Shown: piece by piece, positions 56,101-63,689 of the stretch
How positions within the stretch are numbered: the first letter of the stretch is position 1
How the letters are laid out: every line of letters starts with the position of its first letter
Assembly: GCF_900452515.1 (NCBI RefSeq)
Contig: NZ_UGNW01000001.1
Span: 2,418,001 to 2,482,000, forward strand
Length of the DNA: 64,000 nucleotides
Source of the DNA: Legionella birminghamensis
Lineage (GTDB): Bacteria; Pseudomonadota; Gammaproteobacteria; Legionellales; Legionellaceae
Reading direction: 5' to 3'
Position numbers and translations under genes: made by a program
Notes under the pieces: generated by a model
What the model was told of the DNA's origin: nothing
The model's database searches: none
What the model saw: the letters and a program-made list of their open reading frames with translations, nothing else

Positions 56101-56918
56101 AACTGGGACTGCAATGTCTGGAGCTGGCCCTTTTTAATATCAATCCAGGATTTAAAATCGCCATGCCCCTTCAGGTTTTGTTGGAAATTCTGCGGCAGCA
56201 AACTACTCCATTGTTCAAAATTCAAATCATCCGACGAAAAATAAACCTCCCCTTCAGTTTTGGAAAGCTGATAGGGATCAATTGCGAGGTCTGCTACTAA
56301 CTGAAACGCCGTCGGTATGTGCTGCTCCAGTGCAGCCTCACCCTGTATGCGGTATCGATCCGCTTTTCGTGAAACCACCAGATTAAAACGCTTGACCGGA
56401 ATCACAGTGCCATTTTGCAAATGAATCTGGGTTGAGAGATGCTTAATAATAATTTTCTGCTGATTGAGCACCCAGGCTAACACCGGGGTATAAACTGCCG
56501 GATCAAGCTTGAATTCGCCATTACCCAGATTCAAGCCCTCTATCTGCCATTGATTATCTTTTTGGCGAATATCCAGATTGAGATCATCAACATAAAGCAC
56601 GCCAGGCTGTATTTGCCAGTGCCACAAAGATCCAAGGACATTAATTCCCACTAACAGTTTTTTTAAATGAATTCCAGCGTCTTTGCCGTCTGAAACGCTT
56701 ACCTGTTTTAATTTGATAACTGGCTCAAACCAATACCATCCAGTTTCCATAGTCTGGATATGAACTGGTTCGCCGATCAGAGTAGACAGATGCGCTTCGA
56801 CTTCCGCTTTATACTGAGAAGCCCAGGGCGTCAGGGCACGAAAGAGGCTGGATATCACTGCCGCGACAATAATCAGTATTGCCAGAGGTATACGGCAGCG
56901 TTTTAAAAGTTTAATCAC
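53124..56918 (-). CDS. yhdP: YhdP-family AsmA-like envelope protein
   Basis: A 1264-residue protein with a short cytoplasmic start, one membrane anchor (PLAILIIVAAVISSLF) and a very long periplasmic beta-rich region. The N-terminal part (YKAEVEAHLSTLIGEPVHIQ) and the C-terminal AsmA/DUF3971 region match YhdP, one of the TamB/YhdP/YdbH bridge proteins that carry phospholipids from the inner to the outer membrane. The length is normal for YhdP. The start is GTG at 56918, overlapping the end of fliJ by 8 bp, so it may be partly transcribed with the flagellar genes, an unusual pairing. Confidence 0.88.
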   Translation of the reverse strand: MIKLLKRCRIPLAILIIVAAVISSLFRALTPWASQYKAEVEAHLSTLIGEPVHIQTMETGWYWFEPVIKLKQVSVSDGKDAGIHLKKLLVGINVLGSLWHWQIQPGVLYVDDLNLDIRQKDNQWQIEGLNLGNGEFKLDPAVYTPVLAWVLNQQKIIIKHLSTQIHLQNGTVIPVKRFNLVVSRKADRYRIQGEAALEQHIPTAFQLVADLAIDPYQLSKTEGEVYFSSDDLNFEQWSSLLPQNFQQNLKGHGDFKSWIDIKKGQLQTLQSQFNLQQIQWQEMLDKKINTIQKLKANVAWSLTEAGWKLTADDLVLRLNGTKWPKNSFELDYNRQNNAYHAYIKNLNIASVFESFPHQFAARLSSLRPYNPIGFLTNTQLEIKEGQAQSLLTRFSKLGWQNTETVPGVDNFSGVIQWRPTEGRLELDSEDAIIRVEDKPPVKLLLANAAMSWKTANQSTSFDIERLVLQSPDLLLKAKGQLSGLSKESKGQLDFTGEFEGSKAEQWIKYIPSGKLKPKLESWLKQNIKQIDHLMGEVHIHGPLSEFPFDNNNGEFLIKSHLQGIDLYYARHWPITRNIEAYLTVDRRSLNADIVHANLRGIILDKANLRVDDIGHDRETLLLHAKVNSNSKKGLAYVLESPLKNKLSALKMLKMSGDLSMDFRLEAPLYPDNDEILVLGDMDLENNEVTVHHSLDDLQLTGVTGSLQFDQEGVLDSNLKASLLHNPVSILIKSVRQEKPYTEVKVKGKTSIDLLKDKLDLPLFSLMQGELWIESTLILTAEPSDLDHLQIKTNLQGVNVNLPAPFGKTSMSKAPLSLDIQFNPDKAVKLKMDYDKRLSANLIFAGKKKEFQLEKGSILFGNGRADDKVKGLQIAGSLPAFNLQEWQQIFSQSTSNNKGISGLISFININLKKAIAGSYEYDNLTIKARKTPEETWAIRINQKTMDANLNYDPKFNLLKGHFDRLILGQNKRVNAAKATHLNIADMPNLELDIKDLRFIDWRLGKMSLKAISTRAGWKIDSCSLKSPAYQINAKGLWASDQNGSKTDIQSRIEITDIAKGLEQFNISPAVEGHEGLIRLSGSWPGGFQDFSLDNLTGNMSIELKNGRITHLSSDTEEKLGLGKLLSILSLQTIPRRLKLDFSDLSNDGYSFDIFEGNFAIAQGMMTTQDSYIDGPIAYASMKGNLDISRQLYNLNLRVTPHITASLPIVATIAGGPVVGLATWVASKIINQGMQKVSGYTYKISGPWKQPEVAQDKIFRKKKKQA

Positions 56919-57387
56919 CAGGTTTTTTGGAATTGGTTATTGAACCTCTACTATACCATTGCTTGAGCGCGTACTCATCACTTTCTTTCTGATTCAGCTT
57001 TTCTTCTGCGATTTTTTGCTCATTGTAAAGCTTTTTAAGCAGCGCCAGCACAACATCCTGCTCTGCTTTGGATTGTAAATACATTTTTTCAAGATGAGAG
57101 CGCTGTTTCGCAAGAGAAGCCAGATGCTGGCTCATCTGCCCCAATGCCTGATCAAGTTGTGTAATAAAATCGATGCGATTACGCATACGCCCCAGCTCAC
57201 AGCCGGCACTGCCTAAGTGCTGCAGTTGTTCGACATAATCCTGGCGATAAATCAGCAGCTGATCATGTTTTGCCTTTCCAGCGTGAAACTGATCCTGGGC
57301 TAATTGCCAGTTTTTAAGCGTATCGAGAACAGCTTGCTCTCTGATTTTAAGAATTTGCAGGAGTTGATCGATCTGTGCCTGACTCAT
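56911..57387 (-). CDS. fliJ: Flagellar export protein FliJ
   Basis: A 158-residue protein predicted to be one long antiparallel coiled coil (LQILKIREQAVLDTLKNWQL, HLASLAKQRSHLEKMYLQ), the form of FliJ, the central stalk-like subunit of the flagellar export ATPase. Sequence conservation is low, so the call depends on the coiled coil, the size, and its position one base after fliI. It overlaps the yhdP start. Confidence 0.88.
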   Translation of the reverse strand: MSQAQIDQLLQILKIREQAVLDTLKNWQLAQDQFHAGKAKHDQLLIYRQDYVEQLQHLGSAGCELGRMRNRIDFITQLDQALGQMSQHLASLAKQRSHLEKMYLQSKAEQDVVLALLKKLYNEQKIAEEKLNQKESDEYALKQWYSRGSITNSKKPGD

Positions 57388-57388
57388 A

Positions 57389-58738
57389 TTATGCTTCCAA
57401 AATTGCTGCTAACTCCCTTAGCTTTGATAGACTTTCCTCTTGTTTCACACAGTGATTCATGTCCTGGGAAATATAATCCCTGATTTGCTCACGGCACAGT
57501 ATGGCTTTATCCAATTGTTTGTCGGTGCCTTTCGTATAAGCCCCAAGCAGAACCATATCTTTATTTTTTTCATAAATGGACAGGTATTTTTTTAAAGTCA
57601 GCATAGCTTTCATTTGGCTTTGCGCCACAATACTGGGCATAACCCGACTAATAGATGCCTCCAAATCAATTGCCGGGTATTGGCCTGATTCCGCCAGACT
57701 TCGATTAAGGACAATATGGCCGTCCAATATAGCCCTTGCTGCATCGGCAATCGGATCCTGTTGATCATCCCCTTCTGTCAGCACCGTATAAAAGGCAGTA
57801 ATCGAGCCCCCTCCGGGCATGCCATTGCCAGCCCTTTCTATCAACTGGGGAATTTTCGCAAATACAGAGGGAGGATAACCTTTCGTAGCGGGTGGTTCCC
57901 CAATCGACAAAGCTATTTCTCTTTGCGCCTGGGCAAAACGGGTTAAGGAATCCATCAATAGCAAGACATGTTTCCCCTGATCGCGATAATATTCGGCAAT
58001 ACTGGTTGCCACCATCGCCCCATGCAATCGCATCAAGGGACTTTCATCTGCAGGGGCTGCCACTACAACTGCCCGTTTTAAGCCCGCTTCACCCAGATTG
58101 CTTTCAATGAATTCTTTGACTTCGCGCCCTCGCTCGCCAATCAAACCCACCACAACCAAATCTGCGCCGGTGAACCGGCTCATCATACCGAGTAAAACGG
58201 ATTTACCCACGCCGCTGCCGGCAAAAAGGCCTATCCGCTGACCGCGGCCAATCGTCAGCAAGCCATTGATTGCGCGGATGCCTACATCGAGAACGGTATC
58301 AATTGCCGCTCTTTTCAAAGGATTAATGGGCTGGCTGATCAGCGGATAATTCTCAAGTATTTCCAGACTTTCCCCACCGTCAATCGCCTCACCCACGCCA
58401 TTTAAAATTCGGCCCAGTAGCTGCGTCCCTATTCTGACCTGGGCTATTCGTCCGCTTGGTGTAATCAGCATTCCCGGCCCAATACCCTGAGTATGGCTGA
58501 TAGACATTAAGTACGAGGCATCATCATCAAAGCCTACTATTTCAGCCTCAACGCGCTCGGATGCAGAGAGTTTAACCCAGCAGAGAGCGCCCACAGGCTG
58601 TTGAAAACCGCGTGCCTCCAATGTCAGCCCAACAGCTCGGCTAATCCTGCCGCGACGGAGCAAACCGTTTGCGGGGTGTGCTCTTAATTGTTTTAAAAGG
58701 GGTATCAAGCGGGATTCATAATGAATCATAAAAATCAT
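57389..58738 (-). CDS. fliI: Flagellum-specific export ATPase FliI
   Basis: FliI is the hexameric ATPase of the flagellar type III export apparatus. The 449-residue protein has an F1-like nucleotide fold with Walker A GLFAGSGVGKSVLLG, the type III ATPase block GLIGERGREVKEFIE, Walker B VLLLMDSLTRFAQAQREI and GYPPSVFAKIPQLIERAG. The frame opens at ATG 58738 and overlaps fliH by 23 bp; ATG 58729 (MIHYESRL) is a likely alternative. All catalytic motifs are intact. Confidence 0.96.
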   Translation of the reverse strand: MIFMIHYESRLIPLLKQLRAHPANGLLRRGRISRAVGLTLEARGFQQPVGALCWVKLSASERVEAEIVGFDDDASYLMSISHTQGIGPGMLITPSGRIAQVRIGTQLLGRILNGVGEAIDGGESLEILENYPLISQPINPLKRAAIDTVLDVGIRAINGLLTIGRGQRIGLFAGSGVGKSVLLGMMSRFTGADLVVVGLIGERGREVKEFIESNLGEAGLKRAVVVAAPADESPLMRLHGAMVATSIAEYYRDQGKHVLLLMDSLTRFAQAQREIALSIGEPPATKGYPPSVFAKIPQLIERAGNGMPGGGSITAFYTVLTEGDDQQDPIADAARAILDGHIVLNRSLAESGQYPAIDLEASISRVMPSIVAQSQMKAMLTLKKYLSIYEKNKDMVLLGAYTKGTDKQLDKAILCREQIRDYISQDMNHCVKQEESLSKLRELAAILEA

Positions 58739-59384
58739 CCATGGAATTATCCGCGTCGGACGAAATAGTCATTTCCATACTGAATTGTTCGGAAAACAAT
58801 TGCGTAAAACGGGCTTTAAGACGGCCATCGAGCTCAGTATGTTCACCTTTAAGATAAAAATCCCCGCGCATTAATCCAGCATCTTCAAACAGAATATCCG
58901 TGATCGCTCCAACTTTTTGTTTATCAAGATGATTTTTTAACCATTCTACATCCAGAGGATTCATTGCCAACTGCTTGCTTCCTTTAATAGAAGGCAATTC
59001 TTTTTTGATATCCTCAACTAAAAGTAACAGTTTTTGCGGATCACAGCTCAGCTCAAGTCCAATACAAGCCTCACAAATCCAGAATATGGTTTGAACAATC
59101 TCATCAGAAACCTTTTTATCCAGCAGGCGGATAGGGTTTCTAAAAAAGTCTATCCACTCCGACAGATTCGATTTAAGCAATTCGACTTCGGAAGCTGCCT
59201 TCGCTAAACCCTCTTGATACCCCGCCAATTTAGCCTCTTCCCGCAGACGTTGACACTCGGCCTGGAATAGCTCCTGAGAGTCTGGGGGTGCTAATACTGG
59301 TTCCGGCACAGGAGAGGTTAAATCCCAGGGGTGGAACTCATTTTGTTTTGTGTTTTCATGGAAAGGTTCAAACTCTTTTTCCAT
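58716..59384 (-). CDS. fliH: Flagellar assembly protein FliH
   Basis: FliH forms the peripheral stalk of the export ATPase and holds FliI near the gate. The 222-residue protein has an acidic N-terminus (HPWDLTSPVPEPVLAPP; the WDL motif is used for FlhA docking), a coiled coil (FQAECQRLREEAKLAGYQEG) containing a GxxxG-type face, and a C-terminal domain like the V/F-type ATPase E/delta subunit. It overlaps fliI. It is normally preceded directly by fliG, but here more than 4 kb separate them. Confidence 0.9.
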   Translation of the reverse strand: MEKEFEPFHENTKQNEFHPWDLTSPVPEPVLAPPDSQELFQAECQRLREEAKLAGYQEGLAKAASEVELLKSNLSEWIDFFRNPIRLLDKKVSDEIVQTIFWICEACIGLELSCDPQKLLLLVEDIKKELPSIKGSKQLAMNPLDVEWLKNHLDKQKVGAITDILFEDAGLMRGDFYLKGEHTELDGRLKARFTQLFSEQFSMEMTISSDADNSMDDFYDSL

Positions 59385-59419
59385 ACACTGTCATCCCTAA
59401 CTCAGCTGGCTTTCGACCC

Positions 59420-59448
59420 AGTATCACAAAAAAGAGCTATGAAAACAA
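59420..59448 (-). promoter_or_regulatory. Possible promoter for fliH-fliI-fliJ
   Basis: TTGTTT (59443-59448), 17 bp, then GATACT (59420-59425) preceded by TG on the minus strand gives an extended -10 type promoter. It would allow fliHIJ expression independent of fliG. No sigma-54 or sigma-28 flagellar promoter is visible in this interval. The match is modest. Confidence 0.3.
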
Positions 59449-59579
59449 ATGAAAATTTCTGGTTACAGAGTATATTACTGGCATGTGCAGCCCCGGATGC
59501 ACAGTATTGAAGAGTAATCCATTTGCTAGTAAAGTAATTCCCAGCTTTTTAATAGCTATAAAGAACAGGAGATCTTCCA

Positions 59580-61157
59580 GTGAGGAAAACTGCTATCAAA
59601 GCTTTTATTTTAATAATAAACTATTTTTCATTTTCTTTGGCTTTCGCGGGAATACCTTTATGGACATTCACTCCGCTAACGGCAACCTCTCTGACAGTTT
59701 CTCCAAATAGCTCGGCTATTGTTAAATACCAGATTACCAATCAATCCAGAAGAACCCATACCCTAACAATGAAGCCTGTTCCAGGTATTACGCAAGTAAT
59801 CACTTCGGCAAGCGATTGCCCGAGGCTTTTTAGCCTGGGTTATCAACAATCCTGTATTTTAAATCTGGCGATTAGCGGGAGTGCTTTAAGCGCCAATGTC
59901 ATTGGGGGTCCACAGGTATGCAGTCAATATAACCCCAATCAATGCTATCAGCCTGGCATTGCTGATATCTTGAGAATTACGAAAGAGTCCGCAGCGGATT
60001 ATTCCGTGGGAGGGTCTGTTACGGGTCTGTTAGAAACCCTGGTATTACAAAATAATGGCGGCGACGCATTGACAATCAGTGGAGATGGGACATTTGTTTT
60101 TTCGAAAGCATTGACCTCTGGCAGTTCTTACTCTGTCACCGTAAAGACACAGCCTTCGGGTCAAACCTGTCTTGTCTCCAATGGGATTGGCACTATAGGA
60201 AACGCTGATGTCAGCAACATCCTTGTCAATTGCACTACTACAGGTGTTACTACTTTAGAAACAAGCGTCAGTACATTGGCATTAAGCGTGACCGGGCTTA
60301 CAGAATTTGGAGTCCCTGGCAACCCTTCTTCCGGGCTTCCGCGCATAATTACTATCAGAAATACCGGAAATAGCCCCGCAGCTAATTTATCCCTGTCACT
60401 GCCAAACTGGCCTGCAGGAACCACAGATTCCACAACCTGCGGTAGTACTTTAAGCATCGGCAGTAGTTGTACGATTACGATTACTCCAGGAAATACCGCC
60501 ACTTCTAACGGCATCACTCCCTGTTCTTCTGGGGGCGCCCCTATTCCTGGCACTATCCAGGTCAGCGCGGATAATGCCGCTGCCGTCTCTACCGATGTAG
60601 TGATATTAAATTACAGATGCCTCTATCAAGGTGGCCTTGTGTTTGCCCTAGATGATACGCCGCCTGCCACAATGAGCGTCGCCGGGAAAGTGTCGCAGCA
60701 AATCCTGGCATTTCCCCCCCTTACTCAATGGGGTCCCTTTGGCGTAGCAGTTACTGGTATTAGCGAGACTTCTACTGCGGGAATCAATTCCTGCGATGGT
60801 AATAAGGATGGCCAGTGTAATACCGCTCGTATTATTGCTGCTAATTTAACACCGCCAGTTGCTGCAGCACAATGTTATAACGTGAATATTAACGGTTTCA
60901 CCGACTGGTTTTTACCCGCAATTTGCGAGGTAGGTTACGACGGAATTAACCAGGGCAGCGGCTGTGGTTCAGCAGTATTACCATTAATGCAGAATATTTA
61001 TGGGAATATCGGCATTCCATTTATCGCCTGGAGTTCTACGGAAGTTTCTGCAGGTGAAGCAGGGTTTGCCTGGACTGAAAATGCCAATGTCGTTGGGGGC
61101 CAGCGCGGCGATGATAAATCAAGCCTCTATCGGGTTGTCTGTGCGCGGCATTTCTGA
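59580..61157 (+). CDS. Secreted multi-domain protein with a C-terminal DUF1566-like domain
   Basis: A 525-residue exported protein. The signal peptide MRKTAIKAFILIINYFSFSL ends at AFA before GIPLW. Residues about 25-130 form a beta-sandwich-like region, about 140-215 a repeat-type domain (SVGGSVTGLLETLVLQNNGG), and about 225-340 an immunoglobulin-like or choice-of-anchor region. The C-terminal domain (GGLVFALDDTPP to LYRVVCARHF) contains WFLPAICEVGYD and AWSSTE and resembles DUF1566/Lcl-type C-terminal domains of Legionella surface adhesins. The start is GTG at 59580 with AGGAGA upstream. It lies inside the flagellar operon on the opposite strand. Confidence 0.8.
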   Translation: MRKTAIKAFILIINYFSFSLAFAGIPLWTFTPLTATSLTVSPNSSAIVKYQITNQSRRTHTLTMKPVPGITQVITSASDCPRLFSLGYQQSCILNLAISGSALSANVIGGPQVCSQYNPNQCYQPGIADILRITKESAADYSVGGSVTGLLETLVLQNNGGDALTISGDGTFVFSKALTSGSSYSVTVKTQPSGQTCLVSNGIGTIGNADVSNILVNCTTTGVTTLETSVSTLALSVTGLTEFGVPGNPSSGLPRIITIRNTGNSPAANLSLSLPNWPAGTTDSTTCGSTLSIGSSCTITITPGNTATSNGITPCSSGGAPIPGTIQVSADNAAAVSTDVVILNYRCLYQGGLVFALDDTPPATMSVAGKVSQQILAFPPLTQWGPFGVAVTGISETSTAGINSCDGNKDGQCNTARIIAANLTPPVAAAQCYNVNINGFTDWFLPAICEVGYDGINQGSGCGSAVLPLMQNIYGNIGIPFIAWSSTEVSAGEAGFAWTENANVVGGQRGDDKSSLYRVVCARHF

Positions 61158-61194
61158 CATTTACTAATTGTCTTTCAGCAGCTTTATAAGGCCA

Positions 61195-61228
61195 CTTAAG
61201 CATATATTAAGCATTACAGGCTTATAAT
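61195..61228 (+). promoter_or_regulatory. PmrA-like box and -10 upstream of the 61265 gene
   Basis: CTTAAGCAT (61195-61203), a 2-bp spacer, and ATTAAGCAT (61206-61214): the TTAA cores are exactly 11 bp apart, as in Legionella PmrA elements, although the three bases after TTAA differ from the consensus in both halves. A perfect TATAAT follows at 61223-61228. The predicted start lies about 30 bases before the ATG. Confidence 0.45.
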
Positions 61229-61264
61229 GAGTAAAGGCCTTATGAAATGAGCTGCTGAGGGGCA

Positions 61265-63256
61265 ATGGCAATTACTCTCAAAAATCTTGATCTGATTGAC
61301 CAATCCATTCAAAAAGAATTTGAAAATTGGATCAAGACTCATGTGCCTCAAAGCATTGCAAATACCGATACGCTTAAAACCGCTCAATACAGCATATTGA
61401 ATTATCCAAAATTATGGTCGGGGTCACGCTTATTTGAAACACGCATTAAATCTGAAAAAACCAAGGATAAACCAGCATCTGAATTTATTGATGATCTCAT
61501 CCAAAAATCAAAAAATGAAAATAAAAGAGACGAGGCAACATTAAAAGAAATCATTGCATTTGAAAAACTTTTTAAAAAACAGGCTAGTTATTTTAAAGAA
61601 AAAGCGCTGGTCCAGTTTTTCAACAAAACGCTTAATGATATTGCTATAAGTGATGCTGAAGCGGCCAAAGCAGCCAATGAAATTAAAGAAAAAATCCGCA
61701 ATCTTTTCTCAGCCAGTGCCTTGCTGAAATTACAAACTCGCTATGATTGCTTGCAGACACATCGGCAGATTAGTTTGCTGGTGCAGGAATTGCGCGCTTT
61801 GGTCAATGCAGATGACAAGGAGACAGTTGCCACAGTTAAGCAGTTGGAAGTTTTGGGGAAACGGATTATCGACGGGCATTATGAATATGCAAAAAAAATG
61901 ACCCTCACTGAGGCCATCAGCAATGATGTTGCCACTGCCACTTCGATTATTGGATGGACTACCGGTTTCCCAGCAGCTATCTTAGGCGTAGCAGGAATAT
62001 TTTTTCCACCCTTGCTGGTACCTGCCGGAATTCTTGGATCAATCAGCTTTATCTCCTACACTGCGTCCATTATTTCCGTAGCTAATATGGCAAATCAAGC
62101 ATTCACCTATGGCCGCTCCCCACATCCCAGGGACTTTTGGTGGATGGTATTCGATATCGTCCTGGCTCCGATAAATTTAGCAGGGGGGGCCATCTTCTCT
62201 GCCTTTGCGAACCTGGCCAAACCTGTCAAACATTTACCGAATATTATTAATGCAGTGGGTAACTGGTGGAACAATGTATTCAGTAATCTTTTGCCCGATG
62301 TATTTGTTGTTAAAGATAACATCGATGACAGTAAAAAAATGGGCTCCGCCTATACTGCCAGAGGCCGATTAAGAAACTCACCCACTGCCAGCTCCTGGTC
62401 AAAAATGGGAAGCGCCCTTTCGCAGACTGATAACGATGCGTCTTCAATACTACGCAAAACCAAAGAAGAAATTGCCCTGGCCAAAGAAGGCAGCAAACGC
62501 CGCCCAGATATTGATGCATCTTATCAATCGAAAGAAGCCTCGCTCAAACTCCTTAATGAACAAATTAGCAAGCGGGATGAATTAAAAAATATCCATCAGG
62601 CAGTCAATGATTATTTCGGTTTAAATGACAAATTACCGCTCCCACATCAATTCACAAACCAGGATGAATATCGTGCTGAAATCTACCGTAAATCGCTTGC
62701 CCTGGTTAATATAATGGACGCTTGTGAGAAGTTTACAAAAGACAATAAAGAGCTGGCAGAGCCGCTGGCTCTGGTAGCAGAGATCACGCAAACTGCTAAA
62801 AATATTGAGCAGCATTTAAGCGAAAGCTATGAAAAACTGAATACAGCAAAGGCTATTGAAAATACCAGCGCACATGGTCGAGATTTTGCTTTCGTTAAAG
62901 TTTCCAGCCACTCAGAGAGCTTGATTTTTTCCAAAAGCCATCAGGCCGCCATTTTGCTTTGGGGCAGAGGGTTTATAGGCGCTAGGACGTCATCAGAAGC
63001 GTCTGCGGTTATCAAAGCGGTTAAAGCGTATAGGGAACTGGATCCGGATGCGCCAAGCAACGTGCGGCTTTCTGCATTAGACATTATTGCTAAGAACTGC
63101 CAGGCCTACATTGATTTAAACCAGGGTGATTCCAAGAAAGGAAGACTTCAATATGTAGAAAAACTGGCAGAGGCAGTGAAAAAAGAAAAAGCCGCCTTGG
63201 AAGAGTTCTCTGGGCAGACGGATCTTCCAGTTTTAGTGGAGTTTAAAGCGAGATAG
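61265..63256 (+). CDS. Unknown 663-residue protein, candidate Dot/Icm-type effector
   Basis: No family is recognised. Residues 1-220 are strongly helical and lysine/glutamate-rich, about 230-320 contain two or three hydrophobic helices (TGFPAAILGVAGIFFPPLLV, FDIVLAPINLAGGAIFSAFA), and the rest is coiled-coil-like. There is no signal peptide. The C-terminus is typical of Dot/Icm substrates: a glutamate-containing block (KKEKAALEEF) and a tail with hydrophobic residues near the end (LPVLVEFKAR). GAGGGG precedes the ATG, and a PmrA-like site with TATAAT lies upstream. Effectors with central hydrophobic hairpins usually act on host membranes. The assignment is inference. Confidence 0.72.
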   Translation: MAITLKNLDLIDQSIQKEFENWIKTHVPQSIANTDTLKTAQYSILNYPKLWSGSRLFETRIKSEKTKDKPASEFIDDLIQKSKNENKRDEATLKEIIAFEKLFKKQASYFKEKALVQFFNKTLNDIAISDAEAAKAANEIKEKIRNLFSASALLKLQTRYDCLQTHRQISLLVQELRALVNADDKETVATVKQLEVLGKRIIDGHYEYAKKMTLTEAISNDVATATSIIGWTTGFPAAILGVAGIFFPPLLVPAGILGSISFISYTASIISVANMANQAFTYGRSPHPRDFWWMVFDIVLAPINLAGGAIFSAFANLAKPVKHLPNIINAVGNWWNNVFSNLLPDVFVVKDNIDDSKKMGSAYTARGRLRNSPTASSWSKMGSALSQTDNDASSILRKTKEEIALAKEGSKRRPDIDASYQSKEASLKLLNEQISKRDELKNIHQAVNDYFGLNDKLPLPHQFTNQDEYRAEIYRKSLALVNIMDACEKFTKDNKELAEPLALVAEITQTAKNIEQHLSESYEKLNTAKAIENTSAHGRDFAFVKVSSHSESLIFSKSHQAAILLWGRGFIGARTSSEASAVIKAVKAYRELDPDAPSNVRLSALDIIAKNCQAYIDLNQGDSKKGRLQYVEKLAEAVKKEKAALEEFSGQTDLPVLVEFKAR

Positions 63257-63267
63257 TTTGAACGCGG

Positions 63268-63343
63268 ACCACCGAATCACGCGAATACCACCGAATCACG
63301 CGAAGACCACCGAATCACGCGAAGACCACCGAATCACGCGAAG
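63268..63343. repeat. 19-bp tandem repeat, four copies
   Basis: Units ACCACCGAATCACGCGAAG begin at 63268, 63287, 63306 and 63325 and are nearly identical. The block starts 12 bp after the stop codon of the 663-residue gene and leads directly into repeat copy F. The unit shares CCGAATC with the larger family, suggesting it is a decayed or derived array of the same type. Confidence 0.85.
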
Positions 63344-63351
63344 ACCCGCAC

Positions 63352-63684
63352 GAATCCCCGCGGCAGCGACCATCCGAATCCCCGCGGCTGGGACCATCCG
63401 AATCCCCGCGGTCGGAACCATCCGAATCCCCGCGGCTGGGACCGCGGGGCCCACAAAGCCTATCTAGAATATCGGTTTTGCTAATTAAAGGAATGTTTGA
63501 AAGACTTGTTTCTAACTGCTTTTAATCGCTATTTTGGCAACATTGGAGTTCATCTGAAGAGCATGTTCAACCACCAGACATGGGCCCCGCGGTCACAGCC
63601 GCGGGGATTCGGGGGTTGGTCCTCACCGCGGGAATTCGAGGGTTGGTCTCGCGGCGTGGATTTGGGTTAGTCGACCGCTGGGAC
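63352..63684. repeat. CCGCGG-hairpin repeat element, copy F, with tandem arrays on both sides
   Basis: Left units begin at 63352, 63376, 63400 and 63424 (24-bp period, GAATCCCCGCGG plus CTGGGACCATCC), ending in the ACCGCGGGGCCCA hairpin. The core (about 63450-63579) is nearly identical in parts to copy C, for example GAATGTTTGAAAGACTTG. The right end ATGGGCCCCGCGG at 63580 is followed by two or three degenerate units of about 25 bp (GGGATTCGGGGGTTGGTC). It lies between the convergent 663-residue gene and fliG. Confidence 0.9.
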
Positions 63685-63689
63685 GGTCA

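Noticed and set aside
63258-63467. Open frame with repeating RITRRP and RIPAAGT
   Set aside because: It arises from the 19-bp and 24-bp arrays before copy F and has no start signal.
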